Shown here one piece after another: positions 7,801-15,451 of a stretch of DNA of 22,007 bases. The notes beneath the pieces were generated by a model, which worked only from the letters and a program-made list of their open reading frames with translations, did not search any database and was not told the DNA's origin. Each line of letters begins with the position of its first letter. Within the stretch, counting starts at the first letter, position 1. The position numbers and the translations under genes are program-made. This stretch comes from an uncultured Clostridia bacterium (lineage in GTDB: Bacteria > Bacillota > Clostridia > Oscillospirales > Acutalibacteraceae), in NCBI GenBank assembly GCA_937892525.1, contig CALAEV010000039.1:1-22007 (forward strand), written 5' to 3'.

Positions 7801-7839
7801 ACGCTCCCTGTTTTTCTGACGGGGAGCGTATATTTTTTT
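7801..7839 (+). terminator. Intrinsic terminator-like hairpin in the nusB leader
   Basis: Arms ACGCTCCC (7801-7808) and GGGAGCGT (7822-7829) form an 8-bp GC-rich stem with a 13-base loop, followed by TATATTTTTTT. It lies downstream of the nusB promoter and ends one base before the nusB ribosome binding site. It may stop spoIIIA transcripts, act as an attenuator for nusB, or both. Confidence 0.75.
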
Positions 7840-7844
7840 GGAGG
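7840..7844 (+). promoter_or_regulatory. Ribosome binding site that fixes the nusB start
   Basis: GGAGG five bases before the ATG at 7850. A TTG at 7838 in the same frame overlaps this site and the U-tract of the hairpin and is therefore not a credible start. Confidence 0.85.
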
Positions 7845-7849
7845 ATATT

Positions 7850-8251
7850 ATGACTAGAAAAGAAGAAAGAGAACTTGCTTTTACTCTTATATTCGAAAAG
7901 ATTTTTAACGAAGAATTATCTGTTGATGAAGTTATCGAAAATGCTGTCGAAGCAAGATTGATTGAAGAAAATACTTATGCTTTCTCAGTAGCACACTTAA
8001 CTTATGAGAATTTAGATGAAATTGATAAGATTATTACTGAAAAATCAGTTGGCTGGTCTCTTACAAGACTTCCTAAAGTATCTCTTGCAATTTTCCGTCT
8101 TGCTATTTGCGAAATTCTTTATGTTCCATCTGTTCCTAATGGTGTAGCAATTAATGAGGCTGTTGAACTTGCAAAAAAATTCGCAACAAAAGAAGATGCA
8201 TCGTTTATCAATGGTGTTCTAGGTAAAGTTGTAAAAGAGATTGATGCGTAA
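7850..8251 (+). CDS. nusB: Transcription antitermination factor NusB
   Basis: 133 residues from the ATG at 7850 (Bacillus NusB about 131). It is all-helical in composition, with the N-terminal RKEERELAFTLIFEKIF segment and the family hallmark INEAVELAKKFATKEDASFINGVLGKVV near the C-terminus (read in two parts, about 102-120 and 118-129). NusB with NusE (S10) binds boxA in rRNA leaders and helps antitermination. First gene of the long housekeeping cluster. Its stop overlaps the next start by one base (TAATG). In Bacillus nusB sits in the same neighbourhood, between yqhY and folD, upstream of xseA. Confidence 0.95.
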   Translation: MTRKEERELAFTLIFEKIFNEELSVDEVIENAVEARLIEENTYAFSVAHLTYENLDEIDKIITEKSVGWSLTRLPKVSLAIFRLAICEILYVPSVPNGVAINEAVELAKKFATKEDASFINGVLGKVVKEIDA

Positions 8252-9186
8252 TGAGTTATCATTTAGGAATTGATACTAGTAATTACACTACATCTGTTGC
8301 AGTTTATGATGATGTTACAAATTCAGTAATCAGCCGAAAAAAACTTCTACCTGTAAAGGCAGGGGAAAAAGGTGTAAGACAAAGTGATGCAGTTTTTCAC
8401 CATACTGTTCAACTACCGCAACTTATTAATGAATTGGTAAATGATTTTGATGGGGTAATTTCAAGTGTTGGTGTTTCAACTAAACCTTGTAATGAAGACA
8501 ACTCTTATATGCCTTGTTTTTTAGCTGGCATATCTGTTGCAGAAGCAGTAGCGTCATTTATGCATATTCCTTTGTTTAAATTCTCACATCAGGATGGTCA
8601 TATTGTAGCTGCACTTTATTCTGCAGATAAGCTTGATTTAATAACTAAAGAGTTTTTTGCATTTCATATTTCAGGTGGTACTTCACAAGTATTGAAAGTT
8701 GCACCTTGTGATAAATACTTTAATACCGAAATCATTTCTGATTCGCTTGATTTAAAAGCAGGACAAGCTATTGACAGAGTTGGTATAATGCTTGGTTTAT
8801 CTTTCCCTTGTGGTCCTGAGCTTGAAAAGCTTGCTTTAAGTAGTGAACTTGAATTAAAAAAAGAAAAAGTTTTTCGTAGAGATGGCAAGTTTAGCCTTTC
8901 AGGTGTTGAAAATAAGTGCAAGAAAATGTTTGATGATGGCAAAACACCTGAAGATATTGCATTTTATTGCATAAATTATATTCGTTCAGCACTTGATGAT
9001 ACTGTAGCTGAAGTTATTTCGAAATATGGCGAATTACCTTTAATTTTTTCTGGTGGTGTAATGTCAAATTCTACTATTCGAAATGATTTTATGAATAGAT
9101 ACAATGCTTTTTTTGCAGAACCACAGTATTCTTCAGATAATGCTTGTGGTATAGCAATTTTATCTTCAATTTGTAATAAGGAATAA
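8251..9186 (+). CDS. TsaD/Kae1-like ASKHA-fold protein (peptidase M22-type paralogue)
   Basis: 311 residues of the Kae1/TsaD family, which makes the t6A modification of tRNA. Metal-ligand positions seem kept: H113 and H117 in HQDGH, and D296 in the SDNACGIA motif. Other family motifs are altered: N-terminal GIDTSNYTT replaces the GIETSCDET of true TsaD, SGGTSQVL replaces SGGHTEL, while FSLSGVENK and SGGVMSNSTIRND correspond to family motifs FSFSGLK and AGGVAANS. This points to a diverged paralogue rather than the essential TsaD, which usually lies with tsaB/tsaE. I cannot state its substrate. It occupies the place between nusB and xseA that folD has in Bacillus. It overlaps nusB by one base. 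Confidence 0.8.
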   Translation: MSYHLGIDTSNYTTSVAVYDDVTNSVISRKKLLPVKAGEKGVRQSDAVFHHTVQLPQLINELVNDFDGVISSVGVSTKPCNEDNSYMPCFLAGISVAEAVASFMHIPLFKFSHQDGHIVAALYSADKLDLITKEFFAFHISGGTSQVLKVAPCDKYFNTEIISDSLDLKAGQAIDRVGIMLGLSFPCGPELEKLALSSELELKKEKVFRRDGKFSLSGVENKCKKMFDDGKTPEDIAFYCINYIRSALDDTVAEVISKYGELPLIFSGGVMSNSTIRNDFMNRYNAFFAEPQYSSDNACGIAILSSICNKE

Positions 9187-9190
9187 ATAT

Positions 9191-10387
9191 ATGCAATCAC
9201 CTTTAATTTTAACTGTTACACAATTGAATACTTATGCTAAGTCTGTAATTGAGCAAGATGTTACGCTTAATAATGTGTTTGTTATGGGCGAGATTTCAAA
9301 CTTTGTTGACCATTATCGTAGTGGTCATCTGTATATGAGTATTAAAGATAATCAGTCCGTTATTAGTGCAGTTATGTTTTCTGGTAATGCTTCAAAACTT
9401 AAATTTAAGCCTGAAAACGGAATGTCAGTCATAATTCGTGGCAGAGTTTCAATTTATGAGCGTGATGGCAGATATCAACTATATATTGATGATATGCAAC
9501 CTGACGGTGTCGGCGCTTTAGCAGTTGCTTTTGAACAAATGAAAGAAAAACTTTCAAAAGCAGGTTTATTTGATAATGAACATAAAATGCGAATTCCTGA
9601 AATGCCACAAAAAATTGGTGTTATTTCTTCACCAACAGGTGCTGCAATACAAGATGTTCTTAATGTTCTTGGCAGACGCTTTCCGGTAGCAGAAGTTGTT
9701 TTTGCAGGTGTACAGGTGCAAGGGGATAGTGCTGCACCGACAATCATTGATGCGATTAAAAAACTCAACAATACAGATGTTGATGTTATTATAATTGCTC
9801 GCGGTGGTGGTTCTGCAGAGGATTTGTGGCCATTTAATGATGAGAAACTTGCTTATGCTATTTTTGACTCGCAAATCCCAATAATTTCAGGTGTTGGTCA
9901 TGAAACTGATTTTACTATCTGTGATTTTGTTGCAGATTTAAGAGCGCCAACCCCATCTGCGGCCGCTGAACTCTGTGTTCCTGATATTCGTGAACAAAAG
10001 TATTATATAGCTGCACTTAAAAATGCGCTAGATAATGCGATTGAAAGTGATATAAAAGATAAACAATATAATCTTGAACAACTCATAAAATCATCAGTAC
10101 TTAAAAATCCTGAAAAGATTATAGAAAACTGTGAGTTGTATCTTGACACACTAACATCAAAAATCAACAATAATTTTAAAGATATATTTACAAAATATTC
10201 ATCGGACTTCACTATACTTTGCTCAAAACTTGATTCATTGAGTCCATTAAAAGTATTGGCTCGTGGCTTTTCAATAGCAAAAAAAGATGAGAATATAATT
10301 GTTAATTCAAAAAATTTGTCAGTTGGAGATAGTATTTATATACAATTTGCTGACGGAAGCGCTAAAGCAAAAATTACAGAGGTGTAA
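9191..10387 (+). CDS. xseA: Exodeoxyribonuclease VII large subunit
   Basis: 398 residues. An N-terminal OB-fold (about 5-100; FVMGEISNF, GHLYMSIKD, VIIRGRVSIYERDGRYQLYI) binds single-stranded DNA. The catalytic domain follows, with IGVISSPTGAAIQDVL, the ARGGGSAEDLWPFND motif from about residue 203, and GVGHETDFTICDFVADLRAPTPSAAAE split across about 236-262. A helical C-terminal region packs with XseB. It is shorter than the E. coli enzyme (456), as is common in Clostridia. AAGGA lies about 8 bases before the ATG. Degrades single-stranded DNA from both ends; forms a complex with many copies of the small subunit encoded next. Confidence 0.95.
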   Translation: MQSPLILTVTQLNTYAKSVIEQDVTLNNVFVMGEISNFVDHYRSGHLYMSIKDNQSVISAVMFSGNASKLKFKPENGMSVIIRGRVSIYERDGRYQLYIDDMQPDGVGALAVAFEQMKEKLSKAGLFDNEHKMRIPEMPQKIGVISSPTGAAIQDVLNVLGRRFPVAEVVFAGVQVQGDSAAPTIIDAIKKLNNTDVDVIIIARGGGSAEDLWPFNDEKLAYAIFDSQIPIISGVGHETDFTICDFVADLRAPTPSAAAELCVPDIREQKYYIAALKNALDNAIESDIKDKQYNLEQLIKSSVLKNPEKIIENCELYLDTLTSKINNNFKDIFTKYSSDFTILCSKLDSLSPLKVLARGFSIAKKDENIIVNSKNLSVGDSIYIQFADGSAKAKITEV

Positions 10388-10389
10388 TT

Positions 10390-10584
10390 ATGAAAATGAC
10401 TTATGAACAGGCGACTAAACGCCTTGAAGAAATAGTTTCAAAGCTTGAAGAGGGCTCAATGTCTCTTGAAGAATCAATGAAACTCTATGAAGAAGGCGTG
10501 AAACTTTCAGAGTTTTGTATGCAAAAATTAAATGATGCAAAACAGAAAATTATTGATATAAACGAGGTCAAAAATAATGACTGA
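10390..10584 (+). CDS. xseB: Exodeoxyribonuclease VII small subunit
   Basis: 64 residues, a helical hairpin with the family pattern TYEQATKRLEEIVSKLEEG and SLEESMKLYEEGVKL. The GAGGTG site at 10379-10384 overlaps the end of xseA, and the gene starts two bases after the xseA stop, so subunits are made together. Its last eight bases overlap the next gene. Confidence 0.95.
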   Translation: MKMTYEQATKRLEEIVSKLEEGSMSLEESMKLYEEGVKLSEFCMQKLNDAKQKIIDINEVKNND

Positions 10585-11458
10585 TATTAAAAGCTATGTT
10601 GAAAAACAAGCAAAGATTGTTAGCGAAAGATTAGATGTTTTACTCAGCGAGAATATGCCATCAAAAGTTCTTGATGCAATGAAGTATAGTGTTTCTAATG
10701 GTGGCAAGAGAATAAGACCTATACTTGCAATTGAATTTTCTAAAGTTGTTAATGGAAATGTTAAGACAGCTCTTGATTTTGGCTGTGCAGTTGAAATGAT
10801 ACACACTTATTCGCTTATTCACGATGATTTGCCCTGTATGGATAATGATGATATGCGTCGTGGCAAGCCTTCGTGTCATAAAGCCTTTGGCGAAGATAAT
10901 GCACTTTTAGCTGGTGATGCATTACTTACTGAAGCATTTGGAGTTTTATCTGCTTGTAATGGTGTTTCAGATAAAAATATTTTACGTGCAATCATGTTTT
11001 TATCATCTTTTGCTGGCATCAATGGTATGGTTGGTGGCCAAGTATTAGACCTTCAATTTGAAGAGCAAAAACCTACTGTTGATGAAATACTTAAAATGTA
11101 TTCATTAAAAACATGTGGACTTATTAAAGCTTCTTGTGTTTTAGGTTGTTTGACTGCAAACGAATATAACGAAGACAAAATCAAAGCTGCCATTGAATAT
11201 GCTGAAAATCTTGGTATTGCTTTTCAAATTCAAGACGATATTCTTGATATTGAAGGGGATGCTATTGCTCTTGGTAAACCTATTGGTAGTGACGAAAAAA
11301 ATGATAAATCTACAATTATTAAACATCTCGGACTTGAAAAATCCAAATCGCTTGTTAAGGAATACACAAGTAAAGCAATTAAATCGTTAGATGCTTTTGA
11401 TAATGATACTGAAACATTAAAGCAACTTGCTTATATGCTTATTGATAGAAAAAACTGA
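10577..11458 (+). CDS. ispA: Polyprenyl (farnesyl/geranylgeranyl) diphosphate synthase
   Basis: 293 residues, a short-chain trans-prenyltransferase. The first Asp-rich motif is DDLPCMD (D83, D84, D89) followed by DMRRGKP; the second is DDILD (D220, D221, D224). NGGKRIRP at about 41-48 binds diphosphate. It condenses IPP with allylic diphosphates to give C15 (or C20) products for quinones and cell-wall lipid carriers. The residues before the first motif suggest a short product, but chain length cannot be fixed by eye. GAGGT lies 8 bases before the ATG. Placement directly before dxs links supply and use of IPP in one operon. Confidence 0.93.
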   Translation: MTDIKSYVEKQAKIVSERLDVLLSENMPSKVLDAMKYSVSNGGKRIRPILAIEFSKVVNGNVKTALDFGCAVEMIHTYSLIHDDLPCMDNDDMRRGKPSCHKAFGEDNALLAGDALLTEAFGVLSACNGVSDKNILRAIMFLSSFAGINGMVGGQVLDLQFEEQKPTVDEILKMYSLKTCGLIKASCVLGCLTANEYNEDKIKAAIEYAENLGIAFQIQDDILDIEGDAIALGKPIGSDEKNDKSTIIKHLGLEKSKSLVKEYTSKAIKSLDAFDNDTETLKQLAYMLIDRKN

Positions 11459-11472
11459 TTGGAGTAAATATT

Positions 11473-13326
11473 TTGGAAAATTTTAAATTTTTAGGTAAAC
11501 TTAATTTGCCTGACGATTTGAAAAAACTGAATATAGATGAACTTGAAACTCTTGCAACTGAAATCAGAAGCAAAATGATTAAAACTGTTTCACAGAATGG
11601 TGGTCATTTGTCTTCCAATCTTGGTGTTGTTGAGTTATCTATTGCTATGCACAGAATGTTCAATTCTCCAAATGATAAATTTGTATGGGACGTTGGTCAT
11701 CAGATTTACGCTCATAAACTCCTTACTGGCAGAGTCAATGAGTTTGATACATTAAGAACAGAAAATGGCATTTCAGGATTCTGTGCACCAAACGAGAGCG
11801 AACATGATACTTTTTATAGTGGTCATTCAAGTACTTCAATTTCGTCTGCTTTGGGTATTGCTGAGGCAAATAAACGACTTGGTAAAAATGATTATACAAT
11901 TGCCGTCATAGGCGATGGTGCTCTTACTGGTGGTATGGCTTATGAAGCACTTAACAATGCAGGTCGTTCAGGTACTCGACTTATAGTTATTCTCAATGAT
12001 AACGAAATGTCAATTTCTGAAAATGTCGGCTCAATGGCTCGTTATCTTGCAGTTGTTCGTTCAAAACCTGAATATAATAAGTTGAAAGCAAAAACTGAGA
12101 GTACATTGAATAAAATTCCATTAATTGGTTCTGGAATTGCACATTTTGTTTCAAAAATTAAATCTGATATTAAATCAACTATGTATGAAAGTACATTTTT
12201 TGAAGACTTGGGCTTTAAGTATATGGGACCTATTGATGGTCACAACCTTGAACACTTATGCGAGGCACTTGATAGCGCAAAACTTGTAGATTCACCAGTT
12301 TTATTACACATAAGTACCGTTAAGGGTAAAGGCTATGATTTCGCTGAAAAATCTCCAAGTACTTATCACGGTATTTCAAAGTTCAATGTTGAAACAGGTG
12401 AGCCTGTATCAGGTGGTGCAAACTTTTCATCAGAATTCGGCGAAGAATTATGCTTATTGGCAAAAGAAAATGATAAAGTTTGTGCAATTACTGCCGCCAT
12501 GGCATTGGGCACAGGACTTAAAAATTTTTCGCAGAAATATAGCGATAGATTTTATGATGTTGGTATCGCAGAAGAGCATGCTGTAACTTTTGCATCAGGA
12601 CTTGCAAAAGGTGGAATGATTCCTGTAGTGGCACTTTATTCAACCTTCTTGCAAAGAGCATATGACCAGCTTGTTCATGATGGCACATTACAACAACAAA
12701 AGGTTATTATAGGTGTAGACCGTGCGGGTTTTGTGGGCGAAGATGGTGTTACTCATCAAGGATTGCTTGATGTTTCACTTCTCAATAGTATTCCAGGTGT
12801 TACAATTTATTCTCCATTTACATTTGATGTTGTGCGTAAAGATTTAAGTAATGCGGTTGACGATGCTTCTAATCTTACGATTATCAGATATCCTCGTGGT
12901 GGCGAAACAGTAATACCAAGTACTTATAATATTACAAATAATGATTTTGACTACTTCGATAATAATAGTTCAAAACTCATTATTTCTTATGGCAGAGTTA
13001 CTGCTGAAGTAATAAATGCAGTTGAGAAATTGAAAAATATTGGCGTAAATATTTCAATTATAGCTTTAAATAAAATCAAACCAATCAATAATGAGGTATA
13101 TAATCTCGCATTGAAACATACTGAAATTTATTTCTATGAAGAAGCCGTTCGCTCAGGTAGTATTGGTCAAAGCTTTGCTGATTTGCTTTTTGAGAAGGGC
13201 TATAAGGGAAATTTTGAACATATTGCCGTTGATGACACTTTTGTTTCACATGCATCAGTTAAATCATTACTTAAAAAATATAACTTAGATACAGAAAACA
13301 TTATAGAAAAGTTTTCGGAGAAATAA
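11473..13326 (+). CDS. dxs: 1-deoxy-D-xylulose-5-phosphate synthase
   Basis: 617 residues, full length for the family (about 620). First enzyme of the MEP isoprenoid pathway: pyruvate plus glyceraldehyde 3-phosphate to DXP, with thiamine diphosphate. Visible are GGHLSSNLG (H45), DVGHQ (H76), the cofactor motif GDGALTGG (147-154) to NDN (175-177), the catalytic Glu E367 in DVGIAEEHAV, and the C-terminal transketolase domain. The start is a TTG at 11473 with GGAG eight bases upstream; no in-frame ATG is better placed. It lies 14 bases after ispA. Confidence 0.97.
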   Translation: MENFKFLGKLNLPDDLKKLNIDELETLATEIRSKMIKTVSQNGGHLSSNLGVVELSIAMHRMFNSPNDKFVWDVGHQIYAHKLLTGRVNEFDTLRTENGISGFCAPNESEHDTFYSGHSSTSISSALGIAEANKRLGKNDYTIAVIGDGALTGGMAYEALNNAGRSGTRLIVILNDNEMSISENVGSMARYLAVVRSKPEYNKLKAKTESTLNKIPLIGSGIAHFVSKIKSDIKSTMYESTFFEDLGFKYMGPIDGHNLEHLCEALDSAKLVDSPVLLHISTVKGKGYDFAEKSPSTYHGISKFNVETGEPVSGGANFSSEFGEELCLLAKENDKVCAITAAMALGTGLKNFSQKYSDRFYDVGIAEEHAVTFASGLAKGGMIPVVALYSTFLQRAYDQLVHDGTLQQQKVIIGVDRAGFVGEDGVTHQGLLDVSLLNSIPGVTIYSPFTFDVVRKDLSNAVDDASNLTIIRYPRGGETVIPSTYNITNNDFDYFDNNSSKLIISYGRVTAEVINAVEKLKNIGVNISIIALNKIKPINNEVYNLALKHTEIYFYEEAVRSGSIGQSFADLLFEKGYKGNFEHIAVDDTFVSHASVKSLLKKYNLDTENIIEKFSEK

Positions 13327-13327
13327 T

Positions 13328-14143
13328 ATGGCAGAAAAGAAAAGACTTGATACTGTTGTAGTCGATTTAGGCTTTGCTGAAACTCGTTCAAAAGCATCAG
13401 CAATTATAATGTCCGGCGAAATTTATGTTAATGGGCAAAAAGAAACTAAATCTGGTTATGCAGTAAAAGACACTGATAAAATTGAATTTAAAGGCAAAAA
13501 AATGCCTTTTGTAAGTCGTGGTGGATACAAACTTGAAAAGGCAATGAAAACATTTCCTATAAGCCTTCAAGATTGTATTTGTATGGATATCGGTGCATCA
13601 ACAGGTGGATTTACCGATTGTATGCTTCAATGTGGTGCAAGTAAAGTTTATGCAATAGATGTTGGCTATGGTCAACTTGCGTGGAAACTTCGCACTGACG
13701 AAAGAGTTATAAATCTTGAAAGAACTAACTTCAGATATCTCACTAAGGAAACAGTAACAGACGAAATTGATTTTGCAAGTATTGATGTATCTTTTATTTC
13801 TCTTAAAAAGATTTTGCCTGTACTTTTTGATTTCTTAAAAGATAATGGTAAAACTGTTGCACTTATCAAACCACAGTTTGAAGCTGGAAAAGATAAGGTT
13901 GGTAAAAAAGGTGTTGTTAGAGATATAAGTACTCACAAAGAAGTAATTTCAGGTATCGTTGAGTTTGCTTTTGAAACAGGTTTTTCGGTTTTAGGACTTG
14001 ATTTTTCTCCAATTCGCGGACCTGAAGGAAATATTGAATATCTTGTTTTTCTCTCAAAAAATGAAGAAAAACAATTACTTATTGATGATGCTAAAATTGA
14101 TGAAATTGCAAATAAATCACATTTAGAATTGAGTGGTGAATAA
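13328..14143 (+). CDS. tlyA: TlyA-family rRNA 2'-O-methyltransferase (S4 + FtsJ domains)
   Basis: 271 residues. An N-terminal S4 RNA-binding domain (about 5-65; RLDTVVVDLGFAETRSKA) is followed by a Rossmann methyltransferase with the SAM motif DIGASTGGFTD (87-97). The K-D-K-E tetrad of FtsJ-type enzymes can be placed at K68, D153, K181 and E247. The Mycobacterium homologue methylates 16S and 23S rRNA at cytidine ribose; the Bacillus homologue is YqxC. GGAG lies 7 bases before the ATG, one base after the dxs stop. The rRNA target is inferred from the family. Confidence 0.92.
   Translation: MAEKKRLDTVVVDLGFAETRSKASAIIMSGEIYVNGQKETKSGYAVKDTDKIEFKGKKMPFVSRGGYKLEKAMKTFPISLQDCICMDIGASTGGFTDCMLQCGASKVYAIDVGYGQLAWKLRTDERVINLERTNFRYLTKETVTDEIDFASIDVSFISLKKILPVLFDFLKDNGKTVALIKPQFEAGKDKVGKKGVVRDISTHKEVISGIVEFAFETGFSVLGLDFSPIRGPEGNIEYLVFLSKNEEKQLLIDDAKIDEIANKSHLELSGE
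14135..14138 (+). promoter_or_regulatory. Ribosome binding site supporting a TTG start for nadK
   Basis: GGTG six bases before the TTG at 14145. The longer alternative, GTG at 14133, overlaps this site and would prefix the family-typical start MKVGIMPN with four extra residues. Confidence 0.55.
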
Positions 14144-14144
14144 T

Positions 14145-14999
14145 TTGAAAGTCGGTATTATGCCAAATTTTACACGAGAAAAAGCACTTGATGTTACTAA
14201 AAACACAATTGCCGAACTTGAAAAATTAAATATTGATTATTATTTCGATATTAATGCAAAAAGAGGTTTTGCCTTTGAAGTTGAAGAAGAACATTTCATT
14301 GATAAAATCTATGAGTTCGTTGATGTAATAATTGCAATTGGTGGAGACGGCTCGTTTATTCATACTGCAAAAGAAACTGCAGTTCACAAAAAACCTGTAC
14401 TTTGCATAAATGCAGGTAATTTAGCTTTTTTGGCAGGACTTGAAGGTAATGAATTGTCTTTGTTAGAAAAACTTATTTCAGGCGATTTTACAACAGATAA
14501 GCGAATGATGCTTGAAGTTTCACTAAAAGAAAATGGAAGTCAAAAACTACTTGGTTATTGTTTAAATGATGTCGCAATTGCAAGAGGTAGTGAAATTAAA
14601 CTTGTTGATTTAGATGTTTTTTGCAATAACAGAAAAATTAATAATTATCGTGCAGATGGTGTTGTTGTTTCAACTCCCACAGGTTCAACGGCTTATTCTT
14701 GGTCTGCAGGTGGTCCCGTTATTGACCCAGATTTACAGTGTATCATGTTAACACCAATTTGCACTCATTCGCCATTGAATCGTTCCCTTGTGTTCAATGA
14801 AGATTCAGTAATAAGAGTGAAACATGTTAATAATACACAGAAAGTTTGCGTTTCAACAGATGGTGAACTGACAATTGATTTAAATTCTGATAGTGAGGTA
14901 ATTATTTCAAAATCTGATTATTATGCAGAATTTATCAGAATAAAAACGGACGAGTTTTTCGATATACTCAATAGTAAATTATCACAAAGGAGAATTTAA
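14145..14999 (+). CDS. nadK: NAD kinase
   Basis: 284 residues from the TTG at 14145; starts at 14133 or 14136 (GTG) are possible. It begins MKVGIMPNFTREKALDV, as is common in clostridial NAD kinases. GGDGS (66-70) binds ATP, NAGNLAFLAG (about 89-98) is the second conserved motif, and DGVVVSTPTGSTAYSWSAGGP with the C-terminal beta-rich domain is diagnostic. It phosphorylates NAD to NADP. The first variant I checked, NAGNLAFL for the usual NxGxLGFL, is conservative. It overlaps or abuts tlyA and its stop directly precedes the argR start. NADPH is used by later MEP-pathway steps, but a functional reason for its place here is only inference. Confidence 0.92.
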   Translation: MKVGIMPNFTREKALDVTKNTIAELEKLNIDYYFDINAKRGFAFEVEEEHFIDKIYEFVDVIIAIGGDGSFIHTAKETAVHKKPVLCINAGNLAFLAGLEGNELSLLEKLISGDFTTDKRMMLEVSLKENGSQKLLGYCLNDVAIARGSEIKLVDLDVFCNNRKINNYRADGVVVSTPTGSTAYSWSAGGPVIDPDLQCIMLTPICTHSPLNRSLVFNEDSVIRVKHVNNTQKVCVSTDGELTIDLNSDSEVIISKSDYYAEFIRIKTDEFFDILNSKLSQRRI

Positions 15000-15446
15000 G
15001 TGAAAAAGAACAGACACGAGTTAATTCTCAATTTCATAAATAATAACAATGTTTCAACTCAGGATGAAATTATTAAAATGCTTGCTGAACATGGGTTCAA
15101 TGTTACTCAGGCAACTATTTCTCGTGATATAAAAGAATTGAAACTTATTAAAGAGCATTATGGTAAAAACGAAGTAAAATATGCCGTAAGCAATAAAAAA
15201 GACAATAACGACAATATTAAAATGATTTTTGCGCGTTCGGTGTTATCTGTTGAAGTTGCAATGAATTTAATTGTTGTTAAATGTTACCCGGGCACTGCAA
15301 ATGCAGCTTGTGTAGCCCTTGATAGTTTACATATTCCAGGTGCTGTTGGCACAATTGCAGGCGATGACACAATTTTCACGGCTTGTGTAGATATAAACGC
15401 TGCTATTGAAACCAAACATATTATTGAAGAAATGCTGAAGGGCTGA
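15000..15446 (+). CDS. argR: Arginine repressor ArgR/AhrC
   Basis: 148 residues. The N-terminal winged helix (about 1-70) carries the TISRDIKELKLIKE recognition helix region; the C-terminal oligomerisation and arginine-binding domain has GTANAACVALD and GTIAGDDTIF with the paired Asp residues that contact arginine. It starts with GTG immediately after the nadK stop, with AAGGAGA about 7 bases upstream inside nadK. It represses arginine synthesis genes in response to arginine; none of them are in this window. The argR-recN pair is conserved across Firmicutes. Confidence 0.96.
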   Translation: MKKNRHELILNFINNNNVSTQDEIIKMLAEHGFNVTQATISRDIKELKLIKEHYGKNEVKYAVSNKKDNNDNIKMIFARSVLSVEVAMNLIVVKCYPGTANAACVALDSLHIPGAVGTIAGDDTIFTACVDINAAIETKHIIEEMLKG

Positions 15447-15451
15447 TATTT

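Noticed and set aside
7838..7849. TTG start for nusB adding four residues
   Set aside because: It overlaps the GGAGG site and the hairpin T-run; the ATG at 7850 has ideal spacing and family-typical length.
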